Assembly: GCA_016721425.1 (NCBI GenBank)
Contig: JADKID010000038.1
Coordinates: 558,001 to 622,000, forward strand
DNA from: Bryobacterales bacterium
Lineage (GTDB): Bacteria; Acidobacteriota; Terriglobia; Bryobacterales; Bryobacteraceae
Direction: 5' to 3'
DNA: 64,000 bases
Shown: one piece after another, positions 44,703 through 52,116 of the stretch
Layout of the letters: every line of letters begins with the position of its first letter
How positions within the stretch are numbered: position 1 is the stretch's first letter
The notes under the pieces: model-generated
Told to the model about the DNA's origin: nothing
The model's input: the letters and a program-made list of their open reading frames with translations, nothing else
Databases searched by the model: none
Translations under genes and position numbers: made by a program

Positions 44703-45735
44703 GGCAAACAATCCGGACGCAATTGGCAGCAGGCAGAGGCCCCGCCGTGGGCGTCTGCCTGCTGAACAGTATATTGACGGCATTTTGCGCGGCGATCGGG
44801 TCACCCTGGCGCGCGCCATCACGGTGGTGGAAAGCGATCTCCTCTCCGATGGTGAACTGGCGCAGCGGATTCTGGAAGGGGTGCTGCCGCACACCGGCAA
44901 GTCCCGCCGTGTCGGCATCACCGGCGTCCCCGGGGCGGGGAAATCCACGTTTATCGACGCGTTAGGCATCCATTTGGTGCGCGAATGTGGCGAGAAGATC
45001 GCGGTTTTGAGCATCGATCCCTCCAGCCCCATCTCCGGCGGCAGTATCCTCGGTGACAAGACCCGCATGGAGCGGTTGTCGCAGGAGGAAATGGCCTTCA
45101 TCCGGCCCTCACCATCCAAGTGCCATCTGGGCGGCGTGGCCCGGCGCACCCGCGAGACCATGCTGCTGTGCGAGGCGGCCGGCTACCGCAACGTGATTGT
45201 GGAGACCGTGGGCGTGGGGCAGAGCGAGACCGCCGTGCGCTCGATGACGGATTTCTTCCTGCTGTTGATGGTAGCCGGCGCCGGCGACGAGTTACAGGGC
45301 ATCAAGCGCGGCATCATGGAGATGGTCGACGGAATGGCCATCAACAAGGCGGACGGAGACAATAAGGCGAAGGCCGATCGTGCGCGGATGGAGTACACCA
45401 ACGCGCTGCACCTGTTTCCGGCGTCGGCCGATGGCTGGTATCCTCGAGTTGTGACATGCTCTTCGCTTACGGGCGAGGGCGTCGCGGCCATCTGGGAGTT
45501 GGTGCTCGAACATCGGGCGCTGCTCAAGGCCAATGGCCACTTCCAGGACCGGCGCCGCCGCCAGGCGCTCGATTGGATGCGCGAGCTCATCAGCCTCGGT
45601 CTGGAGGATCTCTTTAAGACCGACCCGAAGGTCAGCGCCCGGTTGCCTGGCATGGTGGAAGAGGTTCGCCGCGGCCACATCAGTTCATTCAGCGCCGCCC
45701 GCGATTTGCTGGCGCTTTTTCATCATAAGGAGTAG
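44692..45735 (+). CDS. meaB: Methylmalonyl-CoA mutase-associated GTPase MeaB
   Basis: 347 residues from a GTG at 44692 inside the mutB 3' end. G3E-family P-loop GTPase: GITGVPGAGKSTFIDALG (Walker A, about residues 76-92), LSIDPSSPISGGSILGDKTRM, the switch region SPSKCHLGGVARRTRETM, IVETVGVGQSETAV and NKADGDN (base recognition). The C-terminal helical dimerisation arm is present. It protects and reloads the mutase with adenosylcobalamin. Its place directly after mutB supports the role. Confidence 0.96.
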   Translation: MQPEANNPDAIGSRQRPRRGRLPAEQYIDGILRGDRVTLARAITVVESDLLSDGELAQRILEGVLPHTGKSRRVGITGVPGAGKSTFIDALGIHLVRECGEKIAVLSIDPSSPISGGSILGDKTRMERLSQEEMAFIRPSPSKCHLGGVARRTRETMLLCEAAGYRNVIVETVGVGQSETAVRSMTDFFLLLMVAGAGDELQGIKRGIMEMVDGMAINKADGDNKAKADRARMEYTNALHLFPASADGWYPRVVTCSSLTGEGVAAIWELVLEHRALLKANGHFQDRRRRQALDWMRELISLGLEDLFKTDPKVSARLPGMVEEVRRGHISSFSAARDLLALFHHKE

Positions 45736-45743
45736 TTTCTAAA

Positions 45744-47243
45744 ATGTCGTTGCCCTTTCCCATTCTTACCGCCGAAGAAGCGGCGGAGCTCATTCAGAAC
45801 GGCCAAACCATCGGTTTCAGCGGCTTCACTCCGGCCGGGGCGGCCAAGGCCGTACCGTTCGCGTTGGCGCAAAAGGCCCGGCGGGAGCACGAGGCCGGCA
45901 AGCCGTTCAAGGTGGGCGTGCTCACCGGCGCCTCCACCGGCAAATCCCTCGACGGCGCGCTGGCAGAGGCAGAGGCGATCAGCTTCCGTACGCCTTATCA
46001 GTCCAACTCCACGCTGCGTAAACAGATCAACTCCGGCCAGGTGAAGTTCGTCGACATGCACCTCTCCGTGCTGCCCCAGATCGCCCGCTACGGCTATCTG
46101 GGCCCCATCCATTGGGCCGTCGTGGAGGCGTGCGACATCACGCCCGGCGGCGGTGTGGTGCTCTCTACCTCCGTCGGCGCGTCCAACACCTATATGCGGC
46201 TGGCGGACAAGATCATTCTCGAGCTGAACGCCAAGCACCCGGCCTCTTTGCTGGGCATGCACGACATCTTTGAGCCGCAGGATCCGCCGTCGCGCAGCGA
46301 GATTCCCATCTTCAGCGCGTCTGACCGCGTTGGCTCGCCCATCTGCATCATTGACCCCAAGAAGATCGCGGGCGTCGTTTTCACCGATCTCGAGGACGAG
46401 AGCGGCGGCTTTGATGAGCCGACTGCGGTGACCGATCAGATCGGGCAAAATGTGGCCGATTTCCTGGTTGCCGAAATGAAGGCCGGCCGGATTCCGGCGC
46501 AGTTCCTGCCGCTGCAATCGGGTGTCGGCAATATCGCTAACGCGGTGCTGGCGGCCCTGGGCAAGAGCAAAGAGATTCCGGCTTTCGAGATGTACACCGA
46601 GGTATTGCAGGATTCGGTTGTGCCGTTGCTCGAAAACGGGCGCTGCACGTTTGCATCCACCTGTGCGTTGACGCTGAGCCCGGATGCGATGCGCAATGTG
46701 ACGGGTAATATCGAGTTTTTCCGGAACCGCATCATTATGCGGCCGCAAGAGATATCCAACCATCCGGAAATCGTGCGCCGGTTGGGCATCATCTCGATGA
46801 ATACGGCCATCGAGGTGGATCTCGGCGGCAACGTCAACTCCACCCACGTGATGGGCAAGACGATGATGAACGGCATCGGCGGCTCGGGCGACTTCACGCG
46901 GAATGCGTATCTCTCGATGTTCTCGTGCCCTTCCACCGCTAAGGGCGGCAAGATCTCCGCGATTGTGCCGCTAGCCTCGCATATGGACCACAGCGAGCAC
47001 TCCGTGCAGATTGTGGTGACCGAGCAGGGCGTGGCGGATCTGCGCGGAAAAGATCCGCACGAGCGCGCCGAGTTACTGATCAACAACTGCGCGCATCCGG
47101 AGTACCGGCAGCAGTTGCGGGATTATCTGCACCTGGCCACGCCGAGCCACGAGCCGCTCTCGCTGTCACTCGGGTTGGCAATGCACCGCCAGTTCCTGCG
47201 GCATGGCGATATGCGGCAGATCCGGTGGGAAGAGTACCGCTGA
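45744..47243 (+). CDS. Acetyl-CoA hydrolase/transferase family protein, probable succinyl-CoA:acetate/propionate CoA-transferase
   Basis: 499 residues, with AAGGAG upstream of the ATG. The protein has the class I succinate CoA-transferase layout: IGFSGFTPAGAAKAVPFAL, LTGASTGKSLDGALAEA, TPYQSNSTLRKQINSG, MHLSVLPQIARYGYLG, GVGNIANAVLAALG, the catalytic Glu in FEMYTEVLQDSV (about residue 287), then GGSGDFTRNAYLSMFSCPSTAKGG and MDHSEHSVQIVVTEQGVADLRG. It would move CoA from propionyl-CoA to succinate, closing the propionate cycle. Relatives also exchange acetate, so acetyl-CoA hydrolase activity is an alternative. It is the last gene of the co-directional block. Confidence 0.88.
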   Translation: MSLPFPILTAEEAAELIQNGQTIGFSGFTPAGAAKAVPFALAQKARREHEAGKPFKVGVLTGASTGKSLDGALAEAEAISFRTPYQSNSTLRKQINSGQVKFVDMHLSVLPQIARYGYLGPIHWAVVEACDITPGGGVVLSTSVGASNTYMRLADKIILELNAKHPASLLGMHDIFEPQDPPSRSEIPIFSASDRVGSPICIIDPKKIAGVVFTDLEDESGGFDEPTAVTDQIGQNVADFLVAEMKAGRIPAQFLPLQSGVGNIANAVLAALGKSKEIPAFEMYTEVLQDSVVPLLENGRCTFASTCALTLSPDAMRNVTGNIEFFRNRIIMRPQEISNHPEIVRRLGIISMNTAIEVDLGGNVNSTHVMGKTMMNGIGGSGDFTRNAYLSMFSCPSTAKGGKISAIVPLASHMDHSEHSVQIVVTEQGVADLRGKDPHERAELLINNCAHPEYRQQLRDYLHLATPSHEPLSLSLGLAMHRQFLRHGDMRQIRWEEYR

Positions 47244-47269
47244 ACTTTTGCTCCTGCCCCGCCGGGCCT

Positions 47270-48748
47270 CTAGCCCACCAGAGTGTGTAGGGCCTGGGCC
47301 GCGTGGTTGAGGTCTGTGGAGGTGCGGCCGAGTTCTTCGGATTCGGCCGCTGACTCGTCGGCGCTGCGGGCTGCCTGAGCGGTGGCCCGCTCGATGTCGC
47401 TCAGCGCACGGCCCAGGCGATCCATACCAGCCGATTGATTCTGGCTGGATGTGTGAACTTGGGTCACGATGGTACGCAGCTCGACTGCGCCGGAAATAAT
47501 GGTCTCCACCGTGGAGGCAGCGGCCTCAACCCGGCGCTTGCCCTCCAGTGAACGGTTCCGCAGTTCCTCCACCAGGCTGGCGGTTTCGCGCGCGGCGTCC
47601 GTGCAGCGGTGGGCCAGGCCGCGTACCTCATCGGCCACCACGGCGAACCCCATGCCGGATTCCCCGGCGCGGGCCGCCTCCACTGCCGCATTCAGGGCCA
47701 GAATGTTGGTCTGGAAGGCGATATTGTCAATGATCCGCAGGATTCCGGCGATCTGGGCGCTCGATTGCTGTACGCTTTCCATCGCTTCCGTCATCTGCCG
47801 CAGAGCCTCGCCGGCGCCGCTGGCTTGCTCGGCCGATTGCGCCACCAGGATGTCGGCACGGGCAGCGTCCTTGGTGTTGGCATGGGCCAGTTGAATCACT
47901 TGATGGCTGTCCGACGCCGTCTGGCGCAAGGCGTGCTCCTGCCCCGCTGAGCCGGTCGCCAGCGTCTGGCTGGTCTCGCCAATGTGGAGTCCACTGGCCA
48001 CCACCTGGGTGGCGGCGCTGGCAACTTGGTTCACCAGGGCGCCCAACTGGCGGCAGGAACGTCGGATCACCAGTAGCGTCATCGCTCCCAGAACGAATGT
48101 GAGTATCACCACCGCGCCGGTCAAGGCCGTGCTGCGGCGGGCGCGGGCGAGTTCCCGCTGCGAGGCTGCGTCGAGTACCGCCCGGGCCTGTGTCTCCGTG
48201 GTCGCGGCCAGTTCCCCTGTCTTCTGAATCAATGGAAATACCTGATCGGCCGCGATCGTGTGGGCGGCGTCAAATTGGCCGGACGCCACACCGTCCTGAT
48301 ACTCCTTCTGGAGCGCACGCCAACGGCTGACGTTCTCGCCAATCACCGCAATCTGCTTCCGGTCCTCGCCATCGCGGGCCAATCGCCTGAGCTCCTCCAG
48401 ATGCGCGAGTACCTCGTGTCCGGCCTGCTGAAAGCCGCGATTGTGCTTGTCGAGCATCTCCGCGCTGTGGCACGCCGTGCACTGGCCGGCCATTGGAGAG
48501 TCTTTTTCCATCAATCCAATGACGATGGCGATCTGGCCGGCATGCGCCGTGGCCCGCATCCTCTGAAATCCAGTTTGGAGCGAGCCGGCCAGTTGAACCT
48601 GCCGGGCGGTTTGTTCCGACGATTCGCGCATCGCCGAGGCGAGATCGCGAATCGTGGTGAGGGAGAGTGCGCTGAGCAATAGCGTGGCGCCGACGAGCGC
48701 GGCAGCGCTAGCCATCAGACGGGTGCGGAGGTTCCAACGGGAGCCCAT
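47270..48748 (-). CDS. Methyl-accepting chemotaxis protein with c-type heme motif in the sensor domain
   Basis: 492 residues. Membrane helices are at about residues 11-32 and 208-228, bracketing a helical periplasmic domain. That domain contains CTACH (C90, C93, H94), a CxxCH c-type heme attachment motif, followed by further His residues (H102, H111, H116) that could serve as the distal ligand. No HAMP domain is visible after the second helix. The cytoplasmic signalling domain has the conserved hairpin IDNIAFQTNILALNAAVEAARAGE and GFAVVADEVRGLAHR. It probably senses redox state, oxygen or another heme ligand and signals through CheW/CheA; no che gene is nearby. No CheR/CheB tether pentapeptide ends the protein. 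Confidence 0.88.
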   Translation of the reverse strand: MGSRWNLRTRLMASAAALVGATLLLSALSLTTIRDLASAMRESSEQTARQVQLAGSLQTGFQRMRATAHAGQIAIVIGLMEKDSPMAGQCTACHSAEMLDKHNRGFQQAGHEVLAHLEELRRLARDGEDRKQIAVIGENVSRWRALQKEYQDGVASGQFDAAHTIAADQVFPLIQKTGELAATTETQARAVLDAASQRELARARRSTALTGAVVILTFVLGAMTLLVIRRSCRQLGALVNQVASAATQVVASGLHIGETSQTLATGSAGQEHALRQTASDSHQVIQLAHANTKDAARADILVAQSAEQASGAGEALRQMTEAMESVQQSSAQIAGILRIIDNIAFQTNILALNAAVEAARAGESGMGFAVVADEVRGLAHRCTDAARETASLVEELRNRSLEGKRRVEAAASTVETIISGAVELRTIVTQVHTSSQNQSAGMDRLGRALSDIERATAQAARSADESAAESEELGRTSTDLNHAAQALHTLVG

Positions 48749-48779
48749 GGCGAACTTATCGCACGCCGGGTTTACAGTC

Positions 48780-49325
48780 TTAGGGTTTCTCGGGTGGCGC
48801 CTCGCTCTGATTGGCGTAGTGGCGGGCGATGCTGCGGTGAAACTCGGTCTCCTCGTACAAGTCGTTCACCGCGCGGCGAGCCTCCAGCGCCAGCATCACC
48901 GAGGCGGCCAGCATGCAACAGGCCCCCGCGATGCCAAAGACCACCGGCATCCAATAGACCCAAACCAGGTTGATGGTGGATGTTACGCCAATTGCCACCG
49001 AGGTGCACACGAAGTTCACCGCGGCCACATACAGCAGCGTCAGGGCGCGCTGGATCAGGCTCAGGCGGTGGCCCTGGAGCTTGATCTCGGCGCGGTGCCT
49101 CACCATCCTCTCCTGGCGCAGAGCCACGCCGGCGCCGGTTTGCATCATCTCATCGAGCTGCTGAGAAAGAGAGCGCATACGGTCCACGATGCGCGCCAGG
49201 CGGTTGGATGTGGAGAGGATGAACGTCCCGCAGGCGGAAAGCAACAGGGCAGGGGTGATCATTGCGGCCAGCACGTTGAGCGCAGAGCCGAGATTGGTGA
49301 CGGTGAACTGGAGGTGCGGCCACAT
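48780..49325 (-). CDS. DUF2721 family membrane protein
   Basis: 181 residues. Three hydrophobic helices can be seen: about residues 13-35 (SALNVLAAMITPALLLSACGTF), 92-118 and 122-145 (VYWMPVVFGIAGACCMLAASVMLAL). Between the first and second lies the conserved NRLARIVDRMRSL and QERMVRHRAEIKLQGHRLSLIQRAL, the DUF2721 signature. The family has no known function. The tail is charged and soluble. It lies downstream-facing with the chemoreceptor gene, separated by 31 bases, but a functional link is not shown. Confidence 0.8.
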   Translation of the reverse strand: MWPHLQFTVTNLGSALNVLAAMITPALLLSACGTFILSTSNRLARIVDRMRSLSQQLDEMMQTGAGVALRQERMVRHRAEIKLQGHRLSLIQRALTLLYVAAVNFVCTSVAIGVTSTINLVWVYWMPVVFGIAGACCMLAASVMLALEARRAVNDLYEETEFHRSIARHYANQSEAPPEKP

Positions 49326-49364
49326 CGAATTTCATTGTCTCAAGACGCGGAGGCCGGCACCGAT

Positions 49365-49697
49365 ATGGATTTCGTGGACGCCCTGCTGAGCAACGCGAGG
49401 ACCTTGCTGAATACGGCAACGGATTCTGTCGAGCAGGGTCTGGGCGGCGGCGACTGGACCGTGTTTTACGGGCCTCAGGGGGGGCTCCAGATGATCGCGG
49501 GGAGTGAGCCGGCGCTTGCCTCTCTGGAATGGTCGCACGGCGCTACGGCCGCCTGGCAGGTCACCCGTAGCGGCGGCCGGGTCCGCGTGGAAGGGCTCTC
49601 CGGCGACGAGCGGTGCCTGCTGGAGGCCCACACCAAGGACGGGTTGGCAAGGCGGTTGTTGAACGATTGGCGGATGTATCAGGTGCGTGCGGCCTAG
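49365..49697 (+). CDS. Hypothetical protein, small
   Basis: 110 residues from the ATG at 49365; upstream in-frame codons run through the antisense of the DUF2721 gene and are not credible. The protein starts MDFVDALLSNARTLLNTATDSVEQG, a helix, and then has a beta-rich pattern (DWTVFYGPQGGLQMIAGSE, AAWQVTRSGGRVRVEGL) before a short helix (AHTKDGLARRLLNDWRMYQ). No family was recognised. Its stop overlaps the end of galT by four bases, convergently. Codon use and length look real, but support is limited to this. Confidence 0.55.
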   Translation: MDFVDALLSNARTLLNTATDSVEQGLGGGDWTVFYGPQGGLQMIAGSEPALASLEWSHGATAAWQVTRSGGRVRVEGLSGDERCLLEAHTKDGLARRLLNDWRMYQVRAA

Positions 49698-50695
49698 GGC
49701 AGCCCGATCTCGCGCAAAAAACGCGCCGCCTCTTCCGGCGGAGTCGGGTTGATATAGAAGCCCGTGCCCCATTCAAAGCCGGCCACCTTGGTCAGCTTGG
49801 GAATGATCTCAATGTGCCAGTGGTAGTGATCGAGTAGTGCGTCCTGCACCGGGGCCGTGTGAATGATGGCGTTGTAGGGCGGATACTCCAACGCCTTGTC
49901 GATCTTCCTCAGCACCGTGCGCATCACCCAGCCGAGATTGTGAATCGTGGGCGCGTCGGCCAGCGCGAAATGCGAATGGTGCTTCCGCGGCACAATCCAG
50001 GTCTCAAACGGAAACCGCGAGGCGTAGGGCGCCACCACCAGGAAATGATCGGTTTCGAAGATGATGCGGTCCTGCGTCAGCAACTCCTGCTGAAGGATGT
50101 CGCAGAAGATGCAGCGCTCCCGAAACTGGAAGTAGCGCATGGCGCCGTCGAGCTCTTCCTGCACCCGTTTGGGTACCACCGGGAGAGCGATCAGCTGGGA
50201 GTGCGGGTGTTCCAGCGAGGCGCCGGCGGCGGCCCCGTGGTTTTTGAAGACCAGCACATAGCGCAGCCGCGGATCTTTCTGGAGATCCAGAATGCGGTCG
50301 CGGAAAGCGAAAAAGACGTCGGCCACCTGCTTGTCGGAGATGGTGGCGAGGCTGGCGAGATGGTCCGGTGATTCGATGATCACCTCATGGGCGCCCACGC
50401 CGTTCATGTGATCGTAGAGGCCCTCGCCCTGCCGGTCGAGCTCGCCTTCCACGCGCAGAGCGGGGAACTTGTTGGGCACCACGCGGAGTGACCAGCCCTC
50501 GCCGTTGATGCCGCCGGAACTGCGGTAGGCCAAGACCTCGGGCGGCGTCTTCGATTCGTGGCCGGCGCAGAACGGACAATACCGGCTGCCCTGGGCGACG
50601 ACGGCTTCGCGCGTGAAATCAGCCGGCCGGCGGGCGCGGTCCGTGGAAATGATGACCCAGCGGCCGGTGATGGGGTCTTTGCGTAGGTCGGGCAC
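49694..50695 (-). CDS. galT: Galactose-1-phosphate uridylyltransferase
   Basis: 333 residues. HIT-superfamily enzyme: RKDPITGRWVII opens the family, CPFC (C40, C43) is a zinc pair, VVPNKFPAL and GAHEVIIESPDH follow, and the nucleophilic His is H165 in LEHPHSQL, with VVAPYASRFPFETWIVPRKH and HYHWHIEIIPKL supplying the second zinc and core residues. It exchanges UMP between UDP-glucose and galactose-1-phosphate in the Leloir pathway, which fits the galactosidase genes in the window. No galK or galE is linked. The related ADP-type (APA) transferases are a less likely alternative. Confidence 0.93.
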   Translation of the reverse strand: MPDLRKDPITGRWVIISTDRARRPADFTREAVVAQGSRYCPFCAGHESKTPPEVLAYRSSGGINGEGWSLRVVPNKFPALRVEGELDRQGEGLYDHMNGVGAHEVIIESPDHLASLATISDKQVADVFFAFRDRILDLQKDPRLRYVLVFKNHGAAAGASLEHPHSQLIALPVVPKRVQEELDGAMRYFQFRERCIFCDILQQELLTQDRIIFETDHFLVVAPYASRFPFETWIVPRKHHSHFALADAPTIHNLGWVMRTVLRKIDKALEYPPYNAIIHTAPVQDALLDHYHWHIEIIPKLTKVAGFEWGTGFYINPTPPEEAARFLREIGLP

Positions 50696-50717
50696 GAGAA
50701 GACACTAGAATAGCGGA

Positions 50718-51155
50718 TCAGCGCTCGTGATGTAGGCCCCAGGCGTCGCGCACGTGGTGGAGCGCGAATGGTTCAAACACGATGGTGACCAGATCCAGAC
50801 GCGCACTGCTCAGCGGGACATCCCAGCGCCGCGTGAAATAGAATGCGGCATTGCGCATGCAGCGGAGCTTCGTCTCGTCGATGGCGCGCTCGGGCGCTCC
50901 AAAGTCCGCGTTGCTGCGCGTCTTGACCTCCACCAGCACAAGACGGTCTCCCTCCCACGCCACCAGGTCTACTTCGCCTTTGGCGCCACCCCTCATCCAG
51001 TTGCGCTCCACCACGCGCAGGCCATGCCGCTGCAGGTAGCGGTGGGCCATGTCCTCCCCCCGCCTGCCCAGCGCTGCGTCGGCGCGCCAATGGCGCAGCC
51101 GCAGCCGGTGCCTCAGCCAATCGCAGACCAAAATCAGAGGCCTGATCAACCACAT
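50718..51155 (-). CDS. YraN family protein (UPF0102, endonuclease-like fold)
   Basis: 145 residues. After a basic, hydrophobic N-terminus of about 27 residues comes the family core: AALGRRGEDMAHRYLQRHG, VVERNWMRGGAKGEVDLVAWEGDRLVLVEVKTR and AIDETKLRCMRNAAFYF. The Glu/Asp-x(n)-Glu-x-Lys residues (GEVDLVA, VEVKTR) form the restriction-endonuclease-like active site. Biological function is unsettled, though the family is linked to DNA processing. Its start is directly next to the stop of the upstream methyltransferase gene, so they are co-transcribed. Confidence 0.9.
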   Translation of the reverse strand: MWLIRPLILVCDWLRHRLRLRHWRADAALGRRGEDMAHRYLQRHGLRVVERNWMRGGAKGEVDLVAWEGDRLVLVEVKTRSNADFGAPERAIDETKLRCMRNAAFYFTRRWDVPLSSARLDLVTIVFEPFALHHVRDAWGLHHER

Positions 51156-51692
51156 CTACTTAATGACTTCGAATTCGAACTCCATCACCTTGCCCCGCAC
51201 CACGTAGCAGAGATAGTGCTCCCAGAAACGGCGATAGCGCGGGAACGTGTTGACCAGCAGTTCGAATCCGAGATACCTCCACAGAGCTAGTAGCTTGACG
51301 CGTACCTTCTTCTCACGAAATCTCGCCGTCGAGTAGTAGCCGTAGCCGGCGTTGTCGGCGCCGAAGTAGCGGAAGGAGAACGAGTTAAGGTGCCAGCGGT
51401 GCGTGGGGTCGCAGAAGCTGGAGAAATCCGTGTAGTGCGGCGTGGCCACCACTACCGTGCCGCCGGCCCGCACCAGCCGGTGGAACTCCTCCATCGTGCG
51501 GATTACATCGGAGAGATGCTCGATCACGTGGATGGCCTGAAGCCTGTCGAATGAATTGTCGCGGAACGGGTAGGGGAAGTGGTCGAGGTCACAAAGCACG
51601 TCGGCGCGCGTCCGGGTGTTGCGGTCGATGCCGATGGAGCCCGGCAACTTGTTGATGCCGCAGCCCACGTCCAAAGTTCGAGGTGGTGCCAC
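51156..51692 (-). CDS. Class I SAM-dependent methyltransferase
   Basis: 178 residues. LDVGCGINKLPGSIGIDRN gives motif I plus the acidic end of strand 2; DVLCDLDHFPYPFRDNSFDRLQAIHVIEHL is the motif IV region with HVIEHL, typical of Methyltransf_11 proteins; HRLVRAGGTVVVATPHYTDF is motif VI. The C-terminal half (about residues 100-178) is Arg/Tyr/Phe-rich and may bind the acceptor. Related proteins are often found in glycan or lipid gene clusters, but no acceptor is evident here. It precedes the YraN gene without a gap. Confidence 0.85.
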   Translation of the reverse strand: MAPPRTLDVGCGINKLPGSIGIDRNTRTRADVLCDLDHFPYPFRDNSFDRLQAIHVIEHLSDVIRTMEEFHRLVRAGGTVVVATPHYTDFSSFCDPTHRWHLNSFSFRYFGADNAGYGYYSTARFREKKVRVKLLALWRYLGFELLVNTFPRYRRFWEHYLCYVVRGKVMEFEFEVIK

Positions 51693-51732
51693 CAGACCAG
51701 TGTATCCGGGCGCCGGCGGTTCGCGATGCCCT

Positions 51733-51951
51733 CTACTGCATCGGCCCGCCGCCGCGATACAGATCGGGCGTGTCCGTCTCCATCGAGCCGGAGTCGGGAT
51801 CGTCGATATGATCCTGGATAGCCATCATGCGCTCGGCGCAATCCGGGCAGGCAAAGAGATGATCCTCCACCCACTTCACTTCGGCGTCGTGCGCAATCAT
51901 GCCGGTGACATAGCGTTCCAGATCGCCATCGGACAGATGCGACTCAGTCAT
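51733..51951 (-). CDS. Small zinc-finger anti-sigma-factor-like protein
   Basis: 72 residues. LSDGDLERYVTGMI at the start and VEDHLFACPDCAERM in the middle make the His-x3-Cys-x2-Cys zinc-binding anti-sigma (ZAS) motif (about residues 30-38). No membrane helix follows, and the C-terminal 30 residues are acidic and probably disordered. ZAS proteins bind and inhibit ECF sigma factors, but no ECF sigma gene is present in this window. It could regulate one encoded elsewhere or be a stand-alone metal-binding protein. Confidence 0.72.
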   Translation of the reverse strand: MTESHLSDGDLERYVTGMIAHDAEVKWVEDHLFACPDCAERMMAIQDHIDDPDSGSMETDTPDLYRGGGPMQ

Positions 51952-52044
51952 GTCCTTAGGGTAGCCGATTGGGGAGGCGGCGTCCTCCGGGAGCCGGCGG
52001 TGCCGTCAGGCGCGCAGCGAAAGTGGAGAGCGAGTTTAAGGACC

Positions 52045-52073
52045 TTGTTGTCTTGTTAAGAGTAGGATATAAG
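52045..52073 (+). promoter_or_regulatory. Candidate sigma-70-type promoter for the hybrid histidine kinase gene
   Basis: TTGTTG (52045-52050) and TATAAG (52068-52073) are separated by exactly 17 bases, about 44 bases before the TTG start at 52117. The leader ends with the ribosome-binding site AGGAGG (52104-52109), seven bases from the TTG. This is the best promoter seen in the window by hexamer match and spacing. Confidence 0.5.
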
Positions 52074-52116
52074 TACTGTAATTCAGTTGGCGCTGTTGGG
52101 CGTAGGAGGTTGACCG

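Noticed and set aside
42576..45161. An 861-codon open frame on the minus strand opposite mutB and meaB
   Set aside because: It is antisense to two clear genes and shows no recognisable protein pattern.
47244..47269. Small hairpin GGGC/GCCC after the CoA-transferase gene as an operon terminator
   Set aside because: The stem is only four bases with no T-tract and partly overlaps the convergent chemoreceptor stop region; too weak to call.
48654..49364. Long upstream extension of the small protein at 49365
   Set aside because: It runs through the antisense of the DUF2721 gene and has the composition of a shadow frame.
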